A model generated the notes under the pieces. It was not told the DNA's origin. It did no database searches and worked only from the letters and a program-made list of their open reading frames with translations. The translations under genes and the position numbers were made by a program. Below, piece by piece: positions 9,868 to 21,900 of a stretch of 64,000 nt of DNA (its first letter is position 1; each line of letters opens with the position of its first letter). The stretch is from Lasiodiplodia sp. COLG20 (lineage: Eukaryota; Ascomycota; Dothideomycetes; Botryosphaeriales; Botryosphaeriaceae): assembly GCA_009801085.1 (NCBI GenBank), contig VNWV01000001.1, positions 1,302,001 to 1,366,000 of the forward strand, read 5' to 3'.

Positions 9868-12800
9868 ATGGTCGGCAAGAAATCCGGCCGCTCCCTCTTG
9901 AGGGACGAAGGTACGCCTGTCAACGCCCGAGCTGCCCTCTGCCGCTCCGCTCGCCGCGAGCACCATTGCTTCTGTATGCTGACTTCTGCCATGTGGCCTT
10001 CAGGCCTGGAGAGGACGGATAACAATCTGGACCTCACCACCTGGCCCCAGGTCAGCATGATCAATCAGAAAAACTACTACACGTCCGTATTCCCCCGTTC
10101 CCTTTCCAACTGTTCCCCGCCCTCCTACACATAATATCGTTGTTTTCTCGTACAATATTGCTGGTTTTGGCGTGCATCCCGATGTGGACTTGGGCAACAT
10201 GGAACCGGACCGAGAGGACACTCGTCTACGGATTCGCAAAGCAGGCGCGACCGCCGCGTAAGCTCAACAGGTCCATCGGCGAAGGCTTTGAGACTCCCCG
10301 CACCAGAATCCAGCAGTATCCGGTGGCCGCACACTTTCCTTGGACCTCCTCCGCATTACGCACTTTTGGCCCTATCTCTCCGCACCAAGGAGCCATGTCT
10401 GGATCTGGGACCTCAGGCACGAACAAGCAAAAACATATTGGAGAACACCGCGCTTTGGTACACTATCTCGGAAGGTGCGATATCAAAGAATAAGCGTGAT
10501 TGCGCCCTTTTTAGGGCGGGGATCAAACAAGCCGAGGGAATCTTGCAAGGGACAGGGCCGGGTAGCCTAATGCAAGCCGCCCCAGCCGAGACACTCTTGC
10601 ATCTACTGTCATCACATACGAGGAAATACCTTTATAGTGGTAGTGGCCAGCTTTGCCAACGTTACCTCTGCGCCCAGCAGCAGTTTTTCTTCCCCAGTAG
10701 TGTCTCCGCCACTGATCAATCCAACGGAAACACGGACTCGCAACAGCAATCAATGCCACAAACCGAATACGCCCCAATCTTTCAGGCAATCCATCCTACA
10801 GAGTACAACACTACATCCCCAAGAGCAATACCATGAGATACCCGGATGTATACGCCCACGAATGTTCTCAACTCAATGATTCCTCCGGAACTATACATTC
10901 GTCCTTTCGATTGAAATAACCCAAAGAGTAACATGGACAACACTGCATAAGAGAAGGGGATCTGTTGCTCTGCTGCCAAATCATTCAATCCACAAACTGC
11001 CTGCCCTTCAGACTTAATCTTCGCCTCTCACTAGGTTAGTGTTACTGACTTATTATCACAGTGAATACTTGAAGCGGGATGACCAATTCCTCGCCTACCG
11101 GACCCAGCAAGAGGAGGCCACCAGCCGTATGGTCCAACAAGCACGCGACAAAGACAGGGCTTTAGCACAAGGCGTCGAAGTCAACGCAGAAGAAGAAGAG
11201 AACGGGGCCACAACAGCGAGCCAAGAAGCATTTGGGTCAAAAATCGTCGTGATCCATCCCGGAAGCCAGAACCTGAGGATAGGCCTTGCAAGCGATGCTT
11301 TGCCGAAAACGGTTCCCATGGTCCTGGCTCGAAAGTGGCCCGAGAACGAAGCCGAAGAAGATGGCGGAGAACCCCTACCAAAACGCCTCAAAGTCGATGA
11401 CGAGATTCCAGAGGATCCAGACAAGTGGTTCGGCGAAGAGTTTTCTTCACAATACAACTCAATGTCTAACGACCTCAAGCAACGCATGCGAGCCAATAAG
11501 AGAAGGGTACTACCAAACTCCAAGGAGCTTGTTGTCAACTACAACAGGAGGACTCCACCGGAGGTCATCAGTGAACACAACGATCCACATCGGGTTGAGT
11601 GGACGGAAATAGGCTCTGACGCACCCGACTACATCCTGGGTCGAGCTGCTCTGCGCATCCCGGAAAACTCAGAGCCTCGTTACAAGCTCTTCTGGCCCAT
11701 TCGTCATGGTTGGTTCAATGAACAGGACTACAAGACGAAGAACACACTCTACTCGGACATCGCATTGATCATCGAGCATGCGATTATCTCCGAGCTTGGG
11801 CTGAAACATAAGAAAGACTGGCCCCAGTACGGATGTGTCTGTATCATTCCGGATCTCTTTGAACGCAATTATGTCACTCAGATGCTTGACATCCTTCTGC
11901 GAGGCCTTGGCTTTGGACGAGTGTGCTTTCAGCAAGAGAGTCTTTCCGCAACGTTTGGTGCTGGCTACTCCAGCTCCTGCATTGTCGATGTAGGGGCGCA
12001 GAAGACGTCAATCTGCTGCGTGGAGGAAGGTATGTGCATTGAGGACTCTCGCGTCAACGTCAAGTATGGCGGTACGGACGTGACAGAGACCTTCATGCGT
12101 ATGATGCTGCATGACTACTTCCCGTATTCGGACATCAACTTGAAGAGGCGATACGACTGGCTGCTCGCCGAGGAATTGAAGCAGAAATTCTGCACCATGA
12201 ATGAAGCGGATATCTCGGTACAGCTCTACGACTTTCATTTGCGAGCTTTCGGAGAGGACACGAGGAAGTACTTCTTCAAGTGCTACGATGAGACAATGCT
12301 ATCGCCTATGGTATGCTTACCGTCACTGGCCTAGGCGAATACCGAATGCTGACTTGATAGGGATACTTCCACCCAACGATTTTTGATCACTCGGACAAGC
12401 TCAAGGCCCGCCGGAAACTTATCGATCGCTCATACGACCTTTACGATGGATCACCAAACGATCCGCAATCTGCAGCACAAAACAGCATCACAGACAACAG
12501 CGTCACACCACCACAAGTTGCTGTGGCCACCAGTGCTGTCCCAGAACCCAAGCCTTTGCCGACAATGATTACACAAACCCCAAGCAAGTCCAATCCTATT
12601 GGTTTGGCAGGGCGGCTGAACGAGCAAGAAGGAACACCGCGTTCATCGGTGGCTGGCTCCCCAGGACCCGACGGAATCAACACCCCACAGGCTCCTCAGG
12701 ACACGCCTGCTCCTGGCGCAGCTCCGGGTGAGGGAGGTAGCTTCGGCGCGACTAGCAGCATCTTCTTTGATCCAACGCTGGAGAAGATCAAGCAGGCCGA

Positions 12801-13173
12801 AGAACGCGACAAGATTCTTCCCGTCACAGGACTTGACACGGCGATCATGACGTCAATCCAGCATGGAGCACGCGGAGACGATCGCAAGGCCCGTGACTTC
12901 TACGGTGGCATTATGGTCATTGGTGGCGGCAGCAAGGTTGCTGGCTTCATGCCCTTCCTTGAGGACCGACTCCGATCACTGCTGCCGGGCCTTGGGAAGG
13001 ATATTCTTATCGGCGCACCGCCGAGAGATCTAGACCCTCAAGTATTGGTCTGGAAGGGCGGCAGCGTGTTCGGTAAGCTGAGCAGCAGCGGAAACGACAG
13101 TTGGATCTCGCAGAAGGAGTATGACATGCTCGGCAGCCGTCTGTTGATGCAGAAGTGCATGTTCTTATGGTAG
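9868..13173 (+). CDS. ARP8: Actin-related protein ARP8, INO80 chromatin remodelling complex subunit
   Basis: Four exons: 9868-9910, 10004-10082, 11062-12310 and 12361-13173, giving 727 residues, the usual length for fungal Arp8. The start reads MVGKKSGRSLL and exon 2 encodes TTWPQVSMINQKNYY, both conserved in fungal Arp8; the exon 2 to 3 join restores NYYTEYLKRDDQFLAYR. The actin fold follows: VIHPGSQNLRIG (phosphate loop 1 equivalent), an Arp8-type insert with a KRLKVDDE patch, FNEQDY, VPDLF-like IIPDLFERNYV, CIVDVGAQKTSI (phosphate loop 2) and GGGSKVAGF near the C-terminus. A low-complexity insert follows residue 480 or so. Arp8 with Arp4 and actin forms the nucleosome-binding module of INO80 in the nucleus. 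Odd points are the 979-base second intron and its GTCCGT donor. Confidence 0.93.
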
Positions 13174-13452
13174 ATGAAGTCATGGAAACGGGCGTTGGCA
13201 AGGGCATTGAAAAATGGGGAAGTTAATATCACGGGGATTCATTATTAGAATTGACCGCGAATGAACAATGCATCGTTTTTATTGTTGCTGCCATGGTGCC
13301 ACAAATGATGCGTTACCTACTCACCGCCCGCGGAAGCAGTGCGCACGGACTCCCGTCGCAGCGCAACGACGCGCTTCACCTCGCCGACTTCTTTACAAGT
13401 AGCACCTCCATTCCCCTTCAACCCCGCAAATCCAACCCTCACATCGTGCACC
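13174..13452. promoter_or_regulatory. Intergenic spacer ARP8-PAF1
   Basis: Short spacer of about 280 bases between two genes on the same strand. It must hold the ARP8 3' end and the PAF1 promoter. No distinctive motif seen. Confidence 0.4.
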
Positions 13453-14907
13453 ATGTCGAGCGGCGGGCGCGTCTACCACCAGGACTACATTGCGAGGATA
13501 CGATACTCGAATGCGCTCCCTCCTCCACCCAATCCTCCGAAGCTCCTTGAGATCCCCAATACTGGCCTAGCTAGTGGCCAGTACACCTCCGCCGGATTCG
13601 CGTCGCGCCTGGCCAGGGAACAACCACTAAATGTCGAAGCTGATGCGGAGCTCGGAATGGCCATAGACCTCGTCGGTCTGCCCGGCGTCTTTGAGGGCGA
13701 TGACTCTGGTTAGTCGCATCCGTCCAACGCGCACCTACCCATACTCGAAAACACATTGCTAACCAGCAGCGCAGTTCTTCTGGCGTCCGACGAGCCCGTA
13801 GCACTCCACCCTCATGACAGAGCCCTCCTTAGACCGCTCTCAACCCTGGGCAAGCCTTCATCTCTGGCCGGCGGTGTCAGCTTCCTGCGGCGAACCGAGT
13901 ACATGACGGCAGCGGGCGGCGGTGGACATAGCGGACTGCGGGACCCGGGCAAGCGCTTGGCGCCGAAGCGGAAGAAGCAGACTGATGCAGAAAAGAATGA
14001 GCCGATCAACATCCTCCGGTCGATCTTGAAAGGCTTTGACATCGCGTACCCGCAGGACGCATACAAGGGTCCGGACACGGTGCAGAACCTGCGGGGTGAG
14101 GAGATTACGACGGAGGAGCGTCGCGCGTGGGATGCGCCAAAACACCCGCTCAACCCAAGCCTCAAGCTCGTCGACTCTTACCCAATCCTACCGGACCTGG
14201 ACGCCGTGACGGAGACGGGTGGCTACATCGTGGCCAAGTTCCAGACGAACCCTATCGCGAACCAGGGCCCAACGTACGACGAGCGTGTTGATGCGGGCTT
14301 GCTGCGGGTGCTAGAGCCGACGGCAGAGCAGGAGGAGGCGTACCGGGTGAAGGTGGCGGAGCACGAGGCAGAGGGCGACCGGGCGAAGGGCCCGCCGCCG
14401 CAGCCGGACTACGACTACGAGTTCTTCCTGCCGGCATCGCATGAGGCTGTGCGTGGCCTGAAGCGCAAGTTCAGCACGACGGACCCGGAGCGCGATGACG
14501 ACGCACTATACGACGCTGAGAAGACAGAGGCCACGGGCCGCCGCTGCTTCCGCTTCGACCGCGTCCGCTGCTACGAGACGTACCAACAGGCGGGCAACCC
14601 CCATGATCCCTACGATGATACGGTTGCAGTGGCACTGCATGACCCCGAGACGGACGTCGGCGCCGCGCCTGGCCAGGAGAGCAGGCTGGAGAAGGCTGCG
14701 TATTACTATCCCATTGTGCAGCGCACATTCATCCGCCCGAAGAGGAAGGCGCAGAGAGGTGTTGCGGGCGTCCACCAGCAGGATGAGGAGCAGGAGAACA
14801 GGGTGGATGTGTTGGAGATTGAGGTGCGCGACCCGGATGAGAGAGAGTTGGCGGATAGGCAGGGCTTCAGGGAGAAGTTGGAGGGCGAGGGCGAGGCAGA
14901 GGCATAG
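13453..14907 (+). CDS. PAF1: RNA polymerase II-associated PAF1 complex subunit
   Basis: Two exons, 13453-13708 and 13775-14907, give 462 residues. The start ATG follows a CACC context and encodes MSSGGRVYHQDYIARIRY; an upstream in-frame extension is not protein-like. The hallmark N-terminal segment (DYIARIRYSN followed by PPPPNPPKLLEIP) is diagnostic for Paf1. The intron (GTTAGT donor, GCGCAG acceptor) joins GDDS to VLLASDEPVALHPHDRALL. The middle carries SFLRRTEYM, then a Lys-rich patch (KRKKQTDAEK) and a HPLNPSLKLVDSYPILPD motif, all Paf1 features. The C-terminal tail is acidic. PAF1 acts with CTR9, LEO1, CDC73 and RTF1 in transcription elongation and co-transcriptional histone modification. 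It lies in tandem with ARP8, another nuclear chromatin factor. Confidence 0.93.
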
Positions 14908-15994
14908 ATGGTGGAAAGGCAAGGTTGGTTTGACGGCAGGCTTATTGGCGAAAGCGCAAAAAAGACAGTGGGTGCTGCATGGTGGAGCGTTATCGGCGCA
15001 TATACCAGAGCTGGTCTGGATGATACTGATTTCAAGAAGTTTTAATCGATACTCCTCTTACACTTGAGTTGTCTTATCCTTTGGCAACAACTTGAGTAGC
15101 GATATGCGAGGCGCTTGTGCTAGAGGAAGGTATCGTTGGCGTTAAACCAGCCACTTTTCCCGGGCCCAGCTAATCCACAGAACTTGGCTTCAAGCAGTTT
15201 ATTCTATTCGAGGTTGCACTCAATAATTGCTTGATGTATTTGCTTGCTCTGCTACAAGATTGTGCCAGTCAGCTTTACATCCAAGACAATTCTCCTTAAG
15301 GCCTTGTTCTGAAGTGGTGTCTTTAAGATTGTAGCACATGCCGTATCTAGAAGTCAGGTTTGTTTGCCACGCCGTTGTCGATGAATGCCTAGGCAGGATA
15401 GTTTATTCTCCGCTATCACGCCGTAGGAAAAGCAGCATTCACCACATTCGTCCCACGCTAAAATTGATTAGCAGGGCGTTGTGTTGGCAAAGCTTGGCGG
15501 ATGGTCCCAGTTAACCATGTCTCCTAGTTGAACACCAAACGTATGAGTGAAATCGAGGATACTTTTCATGGGGTAATGACTGCTGCACTGAGTCTGCATT
15601 CTGATTTTAGGTGTGGCAATAGCAATTGCAAGACAGCTAATGCGGGGCACCCCGCCCGTTCCGAGTCTATCGCATATCGGCAATCGGTAATTCGACCCAC
15701 ATGCGTATTCCGCGGGGAGTAACATCCCCGGGCTATTACTAATTGGGCAAGCCATCGTATTCTAACCAACAACAACAGAGGGCCTGCAGCCCGTCGCCCA
15801 GGGATATAAAAGGCCCAGTCCCCAATTGCCGTGTCCTGCCGAACTCTCTTAAGACCACTGCTCGTCCCGCGTGTTGCTGGGAGACTCGGAACGCATAGCC
15901 CGCTCAACACCAGACCATATAAGCTCCTGTCAGCAAGCTCATCCCAAGTCCTGATATCTTTTGGAGAAGCAAGCCTTTCCCCTCCATCTCCACC
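14908..15994. other. Intergenic region upstream of the epoxide hydrolase
   Basis: About 1.1 kb with no supported gene. The proximal part contains a TATA-like element at 15805-15812. A long minus-strand open frame crossing 15566-17026 is a GC-rich shadow of the hydrolase gene. Confidence 0.5.
15805..15812 (+). promoter_or_regulatory. TATA-like box for the epoxide hydrolase gene
   Basis: TATAAAAG, about 180 bases ahead of the start codon at 15995, in the only long leader facing this gene. It suggests a regulated promoter. Transcription start not determined. Confidence 0.5.
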
Positions 15995-17071
15995 ATGGCT
16001 CAACCCACTCTCACGGAAAACACATTTACCCACAGCGGGGACAAGAAAACCTTCTACTGGTCCGCGGGGCCCACCGACGGCCCACTCGTCATCTTCATCC
16101 ACGGCTGGCCGGCCAACGGCGAGACGTGGAAGCCGCAGCTGCTGGCGCTGGCGGCGCTCGGCTTCCGCACCGTCGCGCCGGACTGCCGGGGCTACGGGCG
16201 GTCCAGCGTGCCCAATGCGAGCAACAGGCGCGACTACGCGCTGGCCGAGCACGTCGCCGACATGCGGGCGCTGCTGGCGCACCTGCAGCGGCCCAAGGCC
16301 GTGTGGATCGGGCACGACTGGGGCGCGGGCCTGGTGTGGGGCTTCGCGGCGCACCACCCGGAGCTGTGCGTGGCCGTGTCGTGCCTGGCCGTGCCGTACC
16401 GCGCCGTCGAGAAGGGCATCGAGTCGCTCGTCGCCCTGTCCAACCGCGACATCTACCCGGCCGACCAGTTCCCGCTCGCCCAGTGGGACTACCAGGGCTT
16501 CCACGTCGAGGAGCCCGAGCGCAGCGCCCGCCTGCTCGAAAACGATGTCGCCAACACGGTCAAGCTGCTCTACTCGCCGGGCAACCCGGCCGTCTACGGG
16601 AAGCCGGCCTTCACGGCCTCGATGCGCAAGACGGGCGGCTGGTTCGACGGCTTGGACAGCGCCCCCGAGACGCCGTTTGAGACGTCGCTGCTCGCCCACG
16701 ACAAGGGCATGTATGAGAGGCTCGTCGCTGAGTTCGAGCGGAATGGTTTCGAGGGCCCCAATGCGTACTACCTCAACCACGACGTGAACCAGGTCTACTC
16801 GAAGGAGGTGCCGAACGACGGATATCTGCACTTCCCAGTCTTGTTCATCGAGGCCAAGTGGGATAATATTTGTGACACCTCCCTGTCGCGGCTGGGCGAG
16901 CCCATGAGGGAGTACTGCAAGAACCTGACCGAGGTTAGCATCGAGGCCGGCCATTGGGTTGCATTGGAAAAGCCGCAGGAGACGAACGCCGCCATCGTGA
17001 GGTGGATTGCAACCAAGCTGCCTCATTACTTTCCGGGATACTGGAAGACTCCTTTCGTCTCGAGTGTCTGA
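15995..17071 (+). CDS. Soluble epoxide hydrolase-like alpha/beta hydrolase
   Basis: Single exon, 358 residues, within the range for microsomal/soluble-type epoxide hydrolases without a phosphatase domain. The alpha/beta hydrolase fold is clear: the oxyanion-hole motif HGWP at residues 36-39, the nucleophile elbow GHDWGA with Asp108 as nucleophile, and a C-terminal His in AGHWVALEKPQE. An Asp rather than Ser nucleophile followed by WG fits epoxide hydrolases and haloalkane dehalogenases; the HGWP motif and overall length favour epoxide hydrolase. No signal peptide or membrane segment is visible, so it is probably cytosolic. The gene body is strongly GC-rich with GC-ending codons compared with its AT-richer flanks. 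It stands alone, with no metabolic partners adjacent, so the natural epoxide substrate cannot be guessed. Confidence 0.88.
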   Translation: MAQPTLTENTFTHSGDKKTFYWSAGPTDGPLVIFIHGWPANGETWKPQLLALAALGFRTVAPDCRGYGRSSVPNASNRRDYALAEHVADMRALLAHLQRPKAVWIGHDWGAGLVWGFAAHHPELCVAVSCLAVPYRAVEKGIESLVALSNRDIYPADQFPLAQWDYQGFHVEEPERSARLLENDVANTVKLLYSPGNPAVYGKPAFTASMRKTGGWFDGLDSAPETPFETSLLAHDKGMYERLVAEFERNGFEGPNAYYLNHDVNQVYSKEVPNDGYLHFPVLFIEAKWDNICDTSLSRLGEPMREYCKNLTEVSIEAGHWVALEKPQETNAAIVRWIATKLPHYFPGYWKTPFVSSV

Positions 17072-17859
17072 TTCGTGGCGATTTTATGAATATTATAGCA
17101 AAGGCGGACAACAATTCAAATTGATTGGAGCTCCAATAAATAAAATAATCCGAAGGAAAGCTTTTCCGTAAATCTCTGCAAACGTTTGAGAACGACAATG
17201 ATATACTATACCTACTGCTAAGTTGTCGCATCAGCTGACTCTATCAGCGACACACTACCATGTCCATTATATCTCCTTGGTGTGAAACTCTTTCATGACT
17301 TGCTGTGGATCAACTTTGTGGGAGAGTCATCGGATCTAGTAATTGGTTGTGATGGAGTGGTATATCATCTGAAGTCATCGGAGGAATACGAGAATGATTG
17401 GATAGTACTCCAAACAGGCAGTGCAGGTTTGTAGCGGATTAAGCCCGTAGCAGTTTGCCCCTACGCCGATGAGAGACCCACGGCAGTCATACGCAGAATG
17501 ATTAGTATGGTATCAATCCAAGGTTTCTTACAGCACTGACGACTCACCACATGTGAAATTATAGGGTAGTTTCGCTCATCTTAGCATCCCAGCAGAATAG
17601 ACCGTTGAGAAGTTCCCGCCTGGCACGATGTGGACGTGTGAGCTGTTCGCCAGGCGCGTGAGCAGCCGAAGCCACCCACGCCCGCGCATATCGCTGCGGA
17701 AATGTGTTGGAGAGGTGTTGTAGAAGCGAGGGAGAGGTGTTAGAGAAGGAAAAGGCCGTCTTGATGGAGAAGCTGTGGTGCCTAATGGCAGTGTATATGT
17801 GTGAAGGCGGTGGTGAAGGTGATGGCAAGGATGTGGAGGAGAGGTCAGGCGGTCAGCAG
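17072..17859. other. Intergenic region, convergent 3' ends
   Basis: Between the 3' ends of the epoxide hydrolase and the RNase H-fold gene. No gene supported; it may include the 3' UTR of the latter. Confidence 0.45.
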
Positions 17860-18772
17860 TTCTGTGAGTAGTTATCTTGTTCTCTTTCAGATAGGGAAAG
17901 GTTGTCTGATGACACTTACAGGAAGACCTGTTTTTGCGGGCCTCGTCCCGCTCTTTGAAGACACGCTCGGCTCGTTCGCGGTCAGCTACTAGCTTCTTGC
18001 GCTTTTCGTAGGCCTCGGGACCGCCGCTGAGAAGCTTTGCCCAGCCTGCGTCGCTCTCAGGCCATCCTGGAAGCGTTTCCGCCGTGCGCCTCGCGATGTA
18101 GTCGGCCAGCATGTTTCCCTCGAGATCTTCGTGTCCGGGAATCCACGCAAGCTCCACCTGGACGCCGATGCGGCGAATGCTGTTGGTGAGGTCGATGACC
18201 TCAGCCATTTCGGCACGGAAGTGGCCGGACCACCCCCCGTAGTACTTGACCCCCTTCTTGTAATCGCGGATCCACTCCACGACGCGGAGGTTGTCGCTGT
18301 AGATGGCGACGCTGGTGATGTGGGCACCTGCAGGAGAGCTTACGATCTGCAGCGCCCTGCGCAGCGCAAGGAGGACGGCGCTCAGCTCACCGAAGCGAAT
18401 GGTGACGATGCCATCGTGGAGGAGTGTTTCCTCAACCCATTCCCACTCGTCGTCGTTGAGCTGGTTGCGGTACACCACGGCCGAGGAACAGTTCTCGCCC
18501 TCCGGGCCGCCGCCCTCCTGCGTGCTGTTCTCGTTCGTCTGATGGACTGCAGCGTCCGTCCAGAGGGTGAGCCGATATCCGCGGTCATCGCGCGTGTACT
18601 CTTTCTTGGCCCACTCGACCACTTTGACTCGGACCTCTGGCCTATCTGGTTCCTTACCCGTCGTCCAGCACTTGCCGTGGAACATCTTGTTGTTGCACGG
18701 CTTGAGCGGGGCGCGGGCGTTGGCGGACTTGGTGGCGGCGGCAGCGACTGCGGGGGGCACGGGCTCAGACAT
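17860..18772 (-). CDS. RNase H-fold protein (RNase HI-like)
   Basis: Main exon 17920-18772. A canonical intron (donor GTAAGT, 17862-17919, acceptor CACAG) joins a final T to AA, so splicing itself creates a TAA stop and gives 284 residues. Without splicing the frame runs on to 17576 and gives 398 residues; I prefer the spliced form because the extra tail is not protein-like. The RNase HI catalytic set is complete: Asp73 (LWTDAA), Glu129 (RFGELSAV), Asp160 (IYSDNLRV), His214 (WIPGHEDLEGN) and Asp224 (MLADYIARR), with the ten-residue His-Asp spacing of bacterial RNase HI. A basic N-terminal FHGKCW segment precedes it. Proteins like this are common as multi-copy families in filamentous ascomycetes. 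It could cut RNA in RNA:DNA hybrids, but no reverse transcriptase lies nearby, so it does not look like a transposon piece. Confidence 0.82.
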
Positions 18773-18812
18773 GATGGTGATGGTGATGGTGATGATGATG
18801 ATGGTGGTGGTG
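18773..18812. repeat. GAT/GGT trinucleotide-rich microsatellite
   Basis: ATG/GTG-type triplet repeats directly abutting the start codon of the RNase H-fold gene, thus in its 5' leader (CAT/CAC on the coding strand). Confidence 0.7.
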
Positions 18813-18923
18813 CGGTCGCGGCGGCTTCGGAACTTCGTGGTGGTGCGTAAAGGAGCAGGATTGATGGATGTTCGGAAGCCAAAGAAAGAAGAGAAGGAGA
18901 GGCGTACAGCGAATACTAGATAT

Positions 18924-18931
18924 TATTTATA
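18924..18931 (-). promoter_or_regulatory. TATA-like box for the RNase H-fold gene
   Basis: TATAAATA on the minus strand, about 150 bases ahead of the start codon at 18772. Confidence 0.4.
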
Positions 18932-21900
18932 GGAAGACTGGTGGTGTGCGGCACGTGCACTTACCTTTCTTCCGTTCATGCAGCTGCTTTTGGAAGGCGC
19001 AAAGTTTTCCTTCGCTGCACCATTTGAGACGTGCCTTCCCTTTTTGGATCCAATCTCTCTTCGCTCTCTGGCAGCCATTGGGGCTGTGATTAGTAAGAAG
19101 AAGCATGTTACCTTCAATTTGGGTTCATTATAAGCTCAGGCGACTCTGCTACCAAGCGAATACATTGTACAAGATGATCGGATGGGTAGATAAAGCTTGA
19201 TGATGAAGTGTTTGAAGGTCACTTGGAATTAAATTCCTGTTGCTTAAGTTCAGCGTCCTGCGTTAGCTAAAAGGCTAACCCAATTCGTGGAATGGTTTGG
19301 CCGTTCCGCCCTAAATGGTAGACGCTCTCTGAGCCCGAGCTTGGTTCTGTACAAAATCAGTCCTTCAAAGTGAACGTTCTTACAGCTCGACAGATGTTAC
19401 TTCATCTTATTCCTAGGCTATAAGGCCTAAGAACATCAATTAGAGCAGTTGAAGCCGCGCCGAACCATACGCACAATGGTTACGACACGGGACTGTAGTA
19501 GAATAATACGGAATTCCAACCAGGAGGTAGAAAAGGACGTACTCAGGAATTGATCATCGTAGACGCAATGCCTGGGCATTTAAGTAAACAGCAAACTTAT
19601 GTTGAATTTGAATAGATATTGCTGAGGTATAGTAGCACTGCACATGGTTTGGTGGTAGTATGTAATATACACATGGTGCGGTCGAAATAAGCTTCTTCCG
19701 GGACCAATCGGATCTCTATTTTTATAGCCGCAAGGCCGTCCGACCAGTGGGGCAACGTAGAATATTGTTGGGAAAGATACAGACCCCTCTCCCAGAGCTT
19801 GTGGGTAATGAGATTCTTGAGCTGATCATTGCAGTCCTGCAAAGTCGGGGATAAGACCCCTGAGAATTTCGCAGATGGGCAGCCGCAGCCACAGCAGATC
19901 TGGGCATTTTGCGGAGAGATTATGATAGACCTGATGTGTGCAAAGCAAGGACGGGAGGACGTGACCCACTTCGCTCCACTCCGTGGCTAGGATGATGTCA
20001 TTAAACCACTATGAAGTCATCCTGAAAGTCGTGCACACCGTGTCATCTACGCATGCGTAGGACCTGCCAGCCAAGCGCGGGCAAGGCGTCTGACAAGGAA
20101 AGGGAAGTGGATGTGGGTCGTGCGTGGATGGCAGAATGGACCAGCCAAGATGCCATGTTGTAGGACCCAATCAGTGAGCTCGTTGGAGATGGGCCTGTTG
20201 TCAGAGCTTGGAATTGCCATCACAATAGGTTGTTGAAGAAGTAATCCTTCTCCGCCCTGTAAAGGGCGCTACATCGTTCCTTGGCGGGCAGTCGAAGCAC
20301 GTATTCGGATGGAGTGAGTAGAGTGGATTATCTTTGGCGAGACAGAGTTGCGAAAATTGATGAATTGTTTTCCGGCCTAGCGTACCATACCAAGAGTCAT
20401 AGCCCTGTAAGAAACGCAAAAAGGTTGGCAGCAGCACGGCTGAAGACTCTCGAGGTGTTGAAAGGCAGTTCTCATTGGCCATCTTCTATCCGGTAAGCAT
20501 GCTGCAGCATTGACCCGCAATATTGCATGTTGTAGATGGTGCAGACGGGGTCTTGAGCATCGTCTGGCAGTCCGACGCGGCACCTGGTTCGATCTGAAAT
20601 GATCAGGCAGAAAGAAAACATTTGCGAGTCGCACGACTCAAGCTGACCAGGCGTGCCGTCCTAAGCGACGCGTCCTGGAGCACTACACTACCTGTGCAAG
20701 GTCAGGGCCTGGTGCAGCGACAACCAGTTGGAATGAAACAGGAAAACACAACGGCCGGCTGGCTTCGACATCAGAGAGATTTGATAAGGCTTCCGCACAG
20801 AGATGCTCGGATAAGCCATGCAATGAAAATCCATCATCATTGTTAATGAAACAGTCGAAAACAAGCAACGTACCAAGCGTGCCGGGACGCGTTGGATGGC
20901 TGGCGGCTGTTGCCGGGGACGGGGCATTCAATTCCGCGGAACAAAAACAAAGGGCGAGCGCGAATGGGAAGCAGCCCGCTTGGAGCTGGGGGAAAAGAGG
21001 CGCACCGATCGGCAGCGGGCGGGCAGGCCGCTTACTTATACATTCCGCGCGCGCAGCGAGATGCAGGGCACGTGACCGGGGCTGCAGTGCTGCCCGAGAA
21101 GCACGGCGGCCGGGGATGCGGTCGGTTCTGCGAGCGTGTCAGCGCAGTGTTTCAGCTACGAGTCGGACGGACAGCGCGGACGCGGGCGCGGCTGCTGCAC
21201 GCGTAATGGGCAGCCAGCGTTGAGCGTGTCAGCTGGAGGCTCCTTCTCCGCAGCCGAAGATCCGGAAGAGGGCTGGACGGGACGGCATATTGGCGTGGCT
21301 TGGGCGGGAGGGCTGCATCATGCCACTACTGAGGGCATCGTCGAGCAGCAGCTTGGCGGGCGGCAGGTGGGCAGTGCTGAGAGAGGGTGTGCGGGCGGCA
21401 GGCCAGAAGCGGCGTGCTGCGCGCGGGCGCAACGCGGTGCCCGTTGGCCGCGCTGCAAGCCGTGGGACAAAAGACGCACGCAGGGAGGCGGGCGGGCAGC
21501 GCATCACGGGCATCTGGGCCCGGCACTGGGCAGGAAAGCGGGCTGCTTCGTGCCGATTCGACTGAGAGGAGCCCCTCTCTCAGGCTCAGGCGTGTCCGGC
21601 GCCCGCGCTGTGTTGTGGTGGAGCACGTGACCGCGGCCTAGGCTGTGATTACGCCAGGCTCACTAAAAACTGGCCGCGAGTCCCGCCCTCCCTCCTCCCA
21701 TACTGCGCAGCAGCTCTCACCCTCTCTCTACAGCGCCCATACAATCCGTCGAGACACGTCCCCCCACGAGTAAGTATCGCTTGCGCAGTGCAGCCTCTCA
21801 CCCGCCCGCCCACCGCAACCACAACGCACGCTTTTTTACGCGTTTTTCTCGCACTTCTGCGCGACACTGCTCTCGTTCTGCCCATTTTTGACCTTCATTC

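Noticed and set aside
15566..17026. 486-codon open frame on the minus strand opposite the epoxide hydrolase
   Set aside because: It is antisense to a clear alpha/beta hydrolase with all catalytic motifs. The long frame follows from the strong third-position GC bias; its own translation is Arg/Val/Gly-rich and has no motif.
20840..21641. Cluster of overlapping open frames in the GC-rich stretch
   Set aside because: Several frames on both strands are open at once with Arg/Ala/Gly-rich translations, which reflects GC content and not coding.
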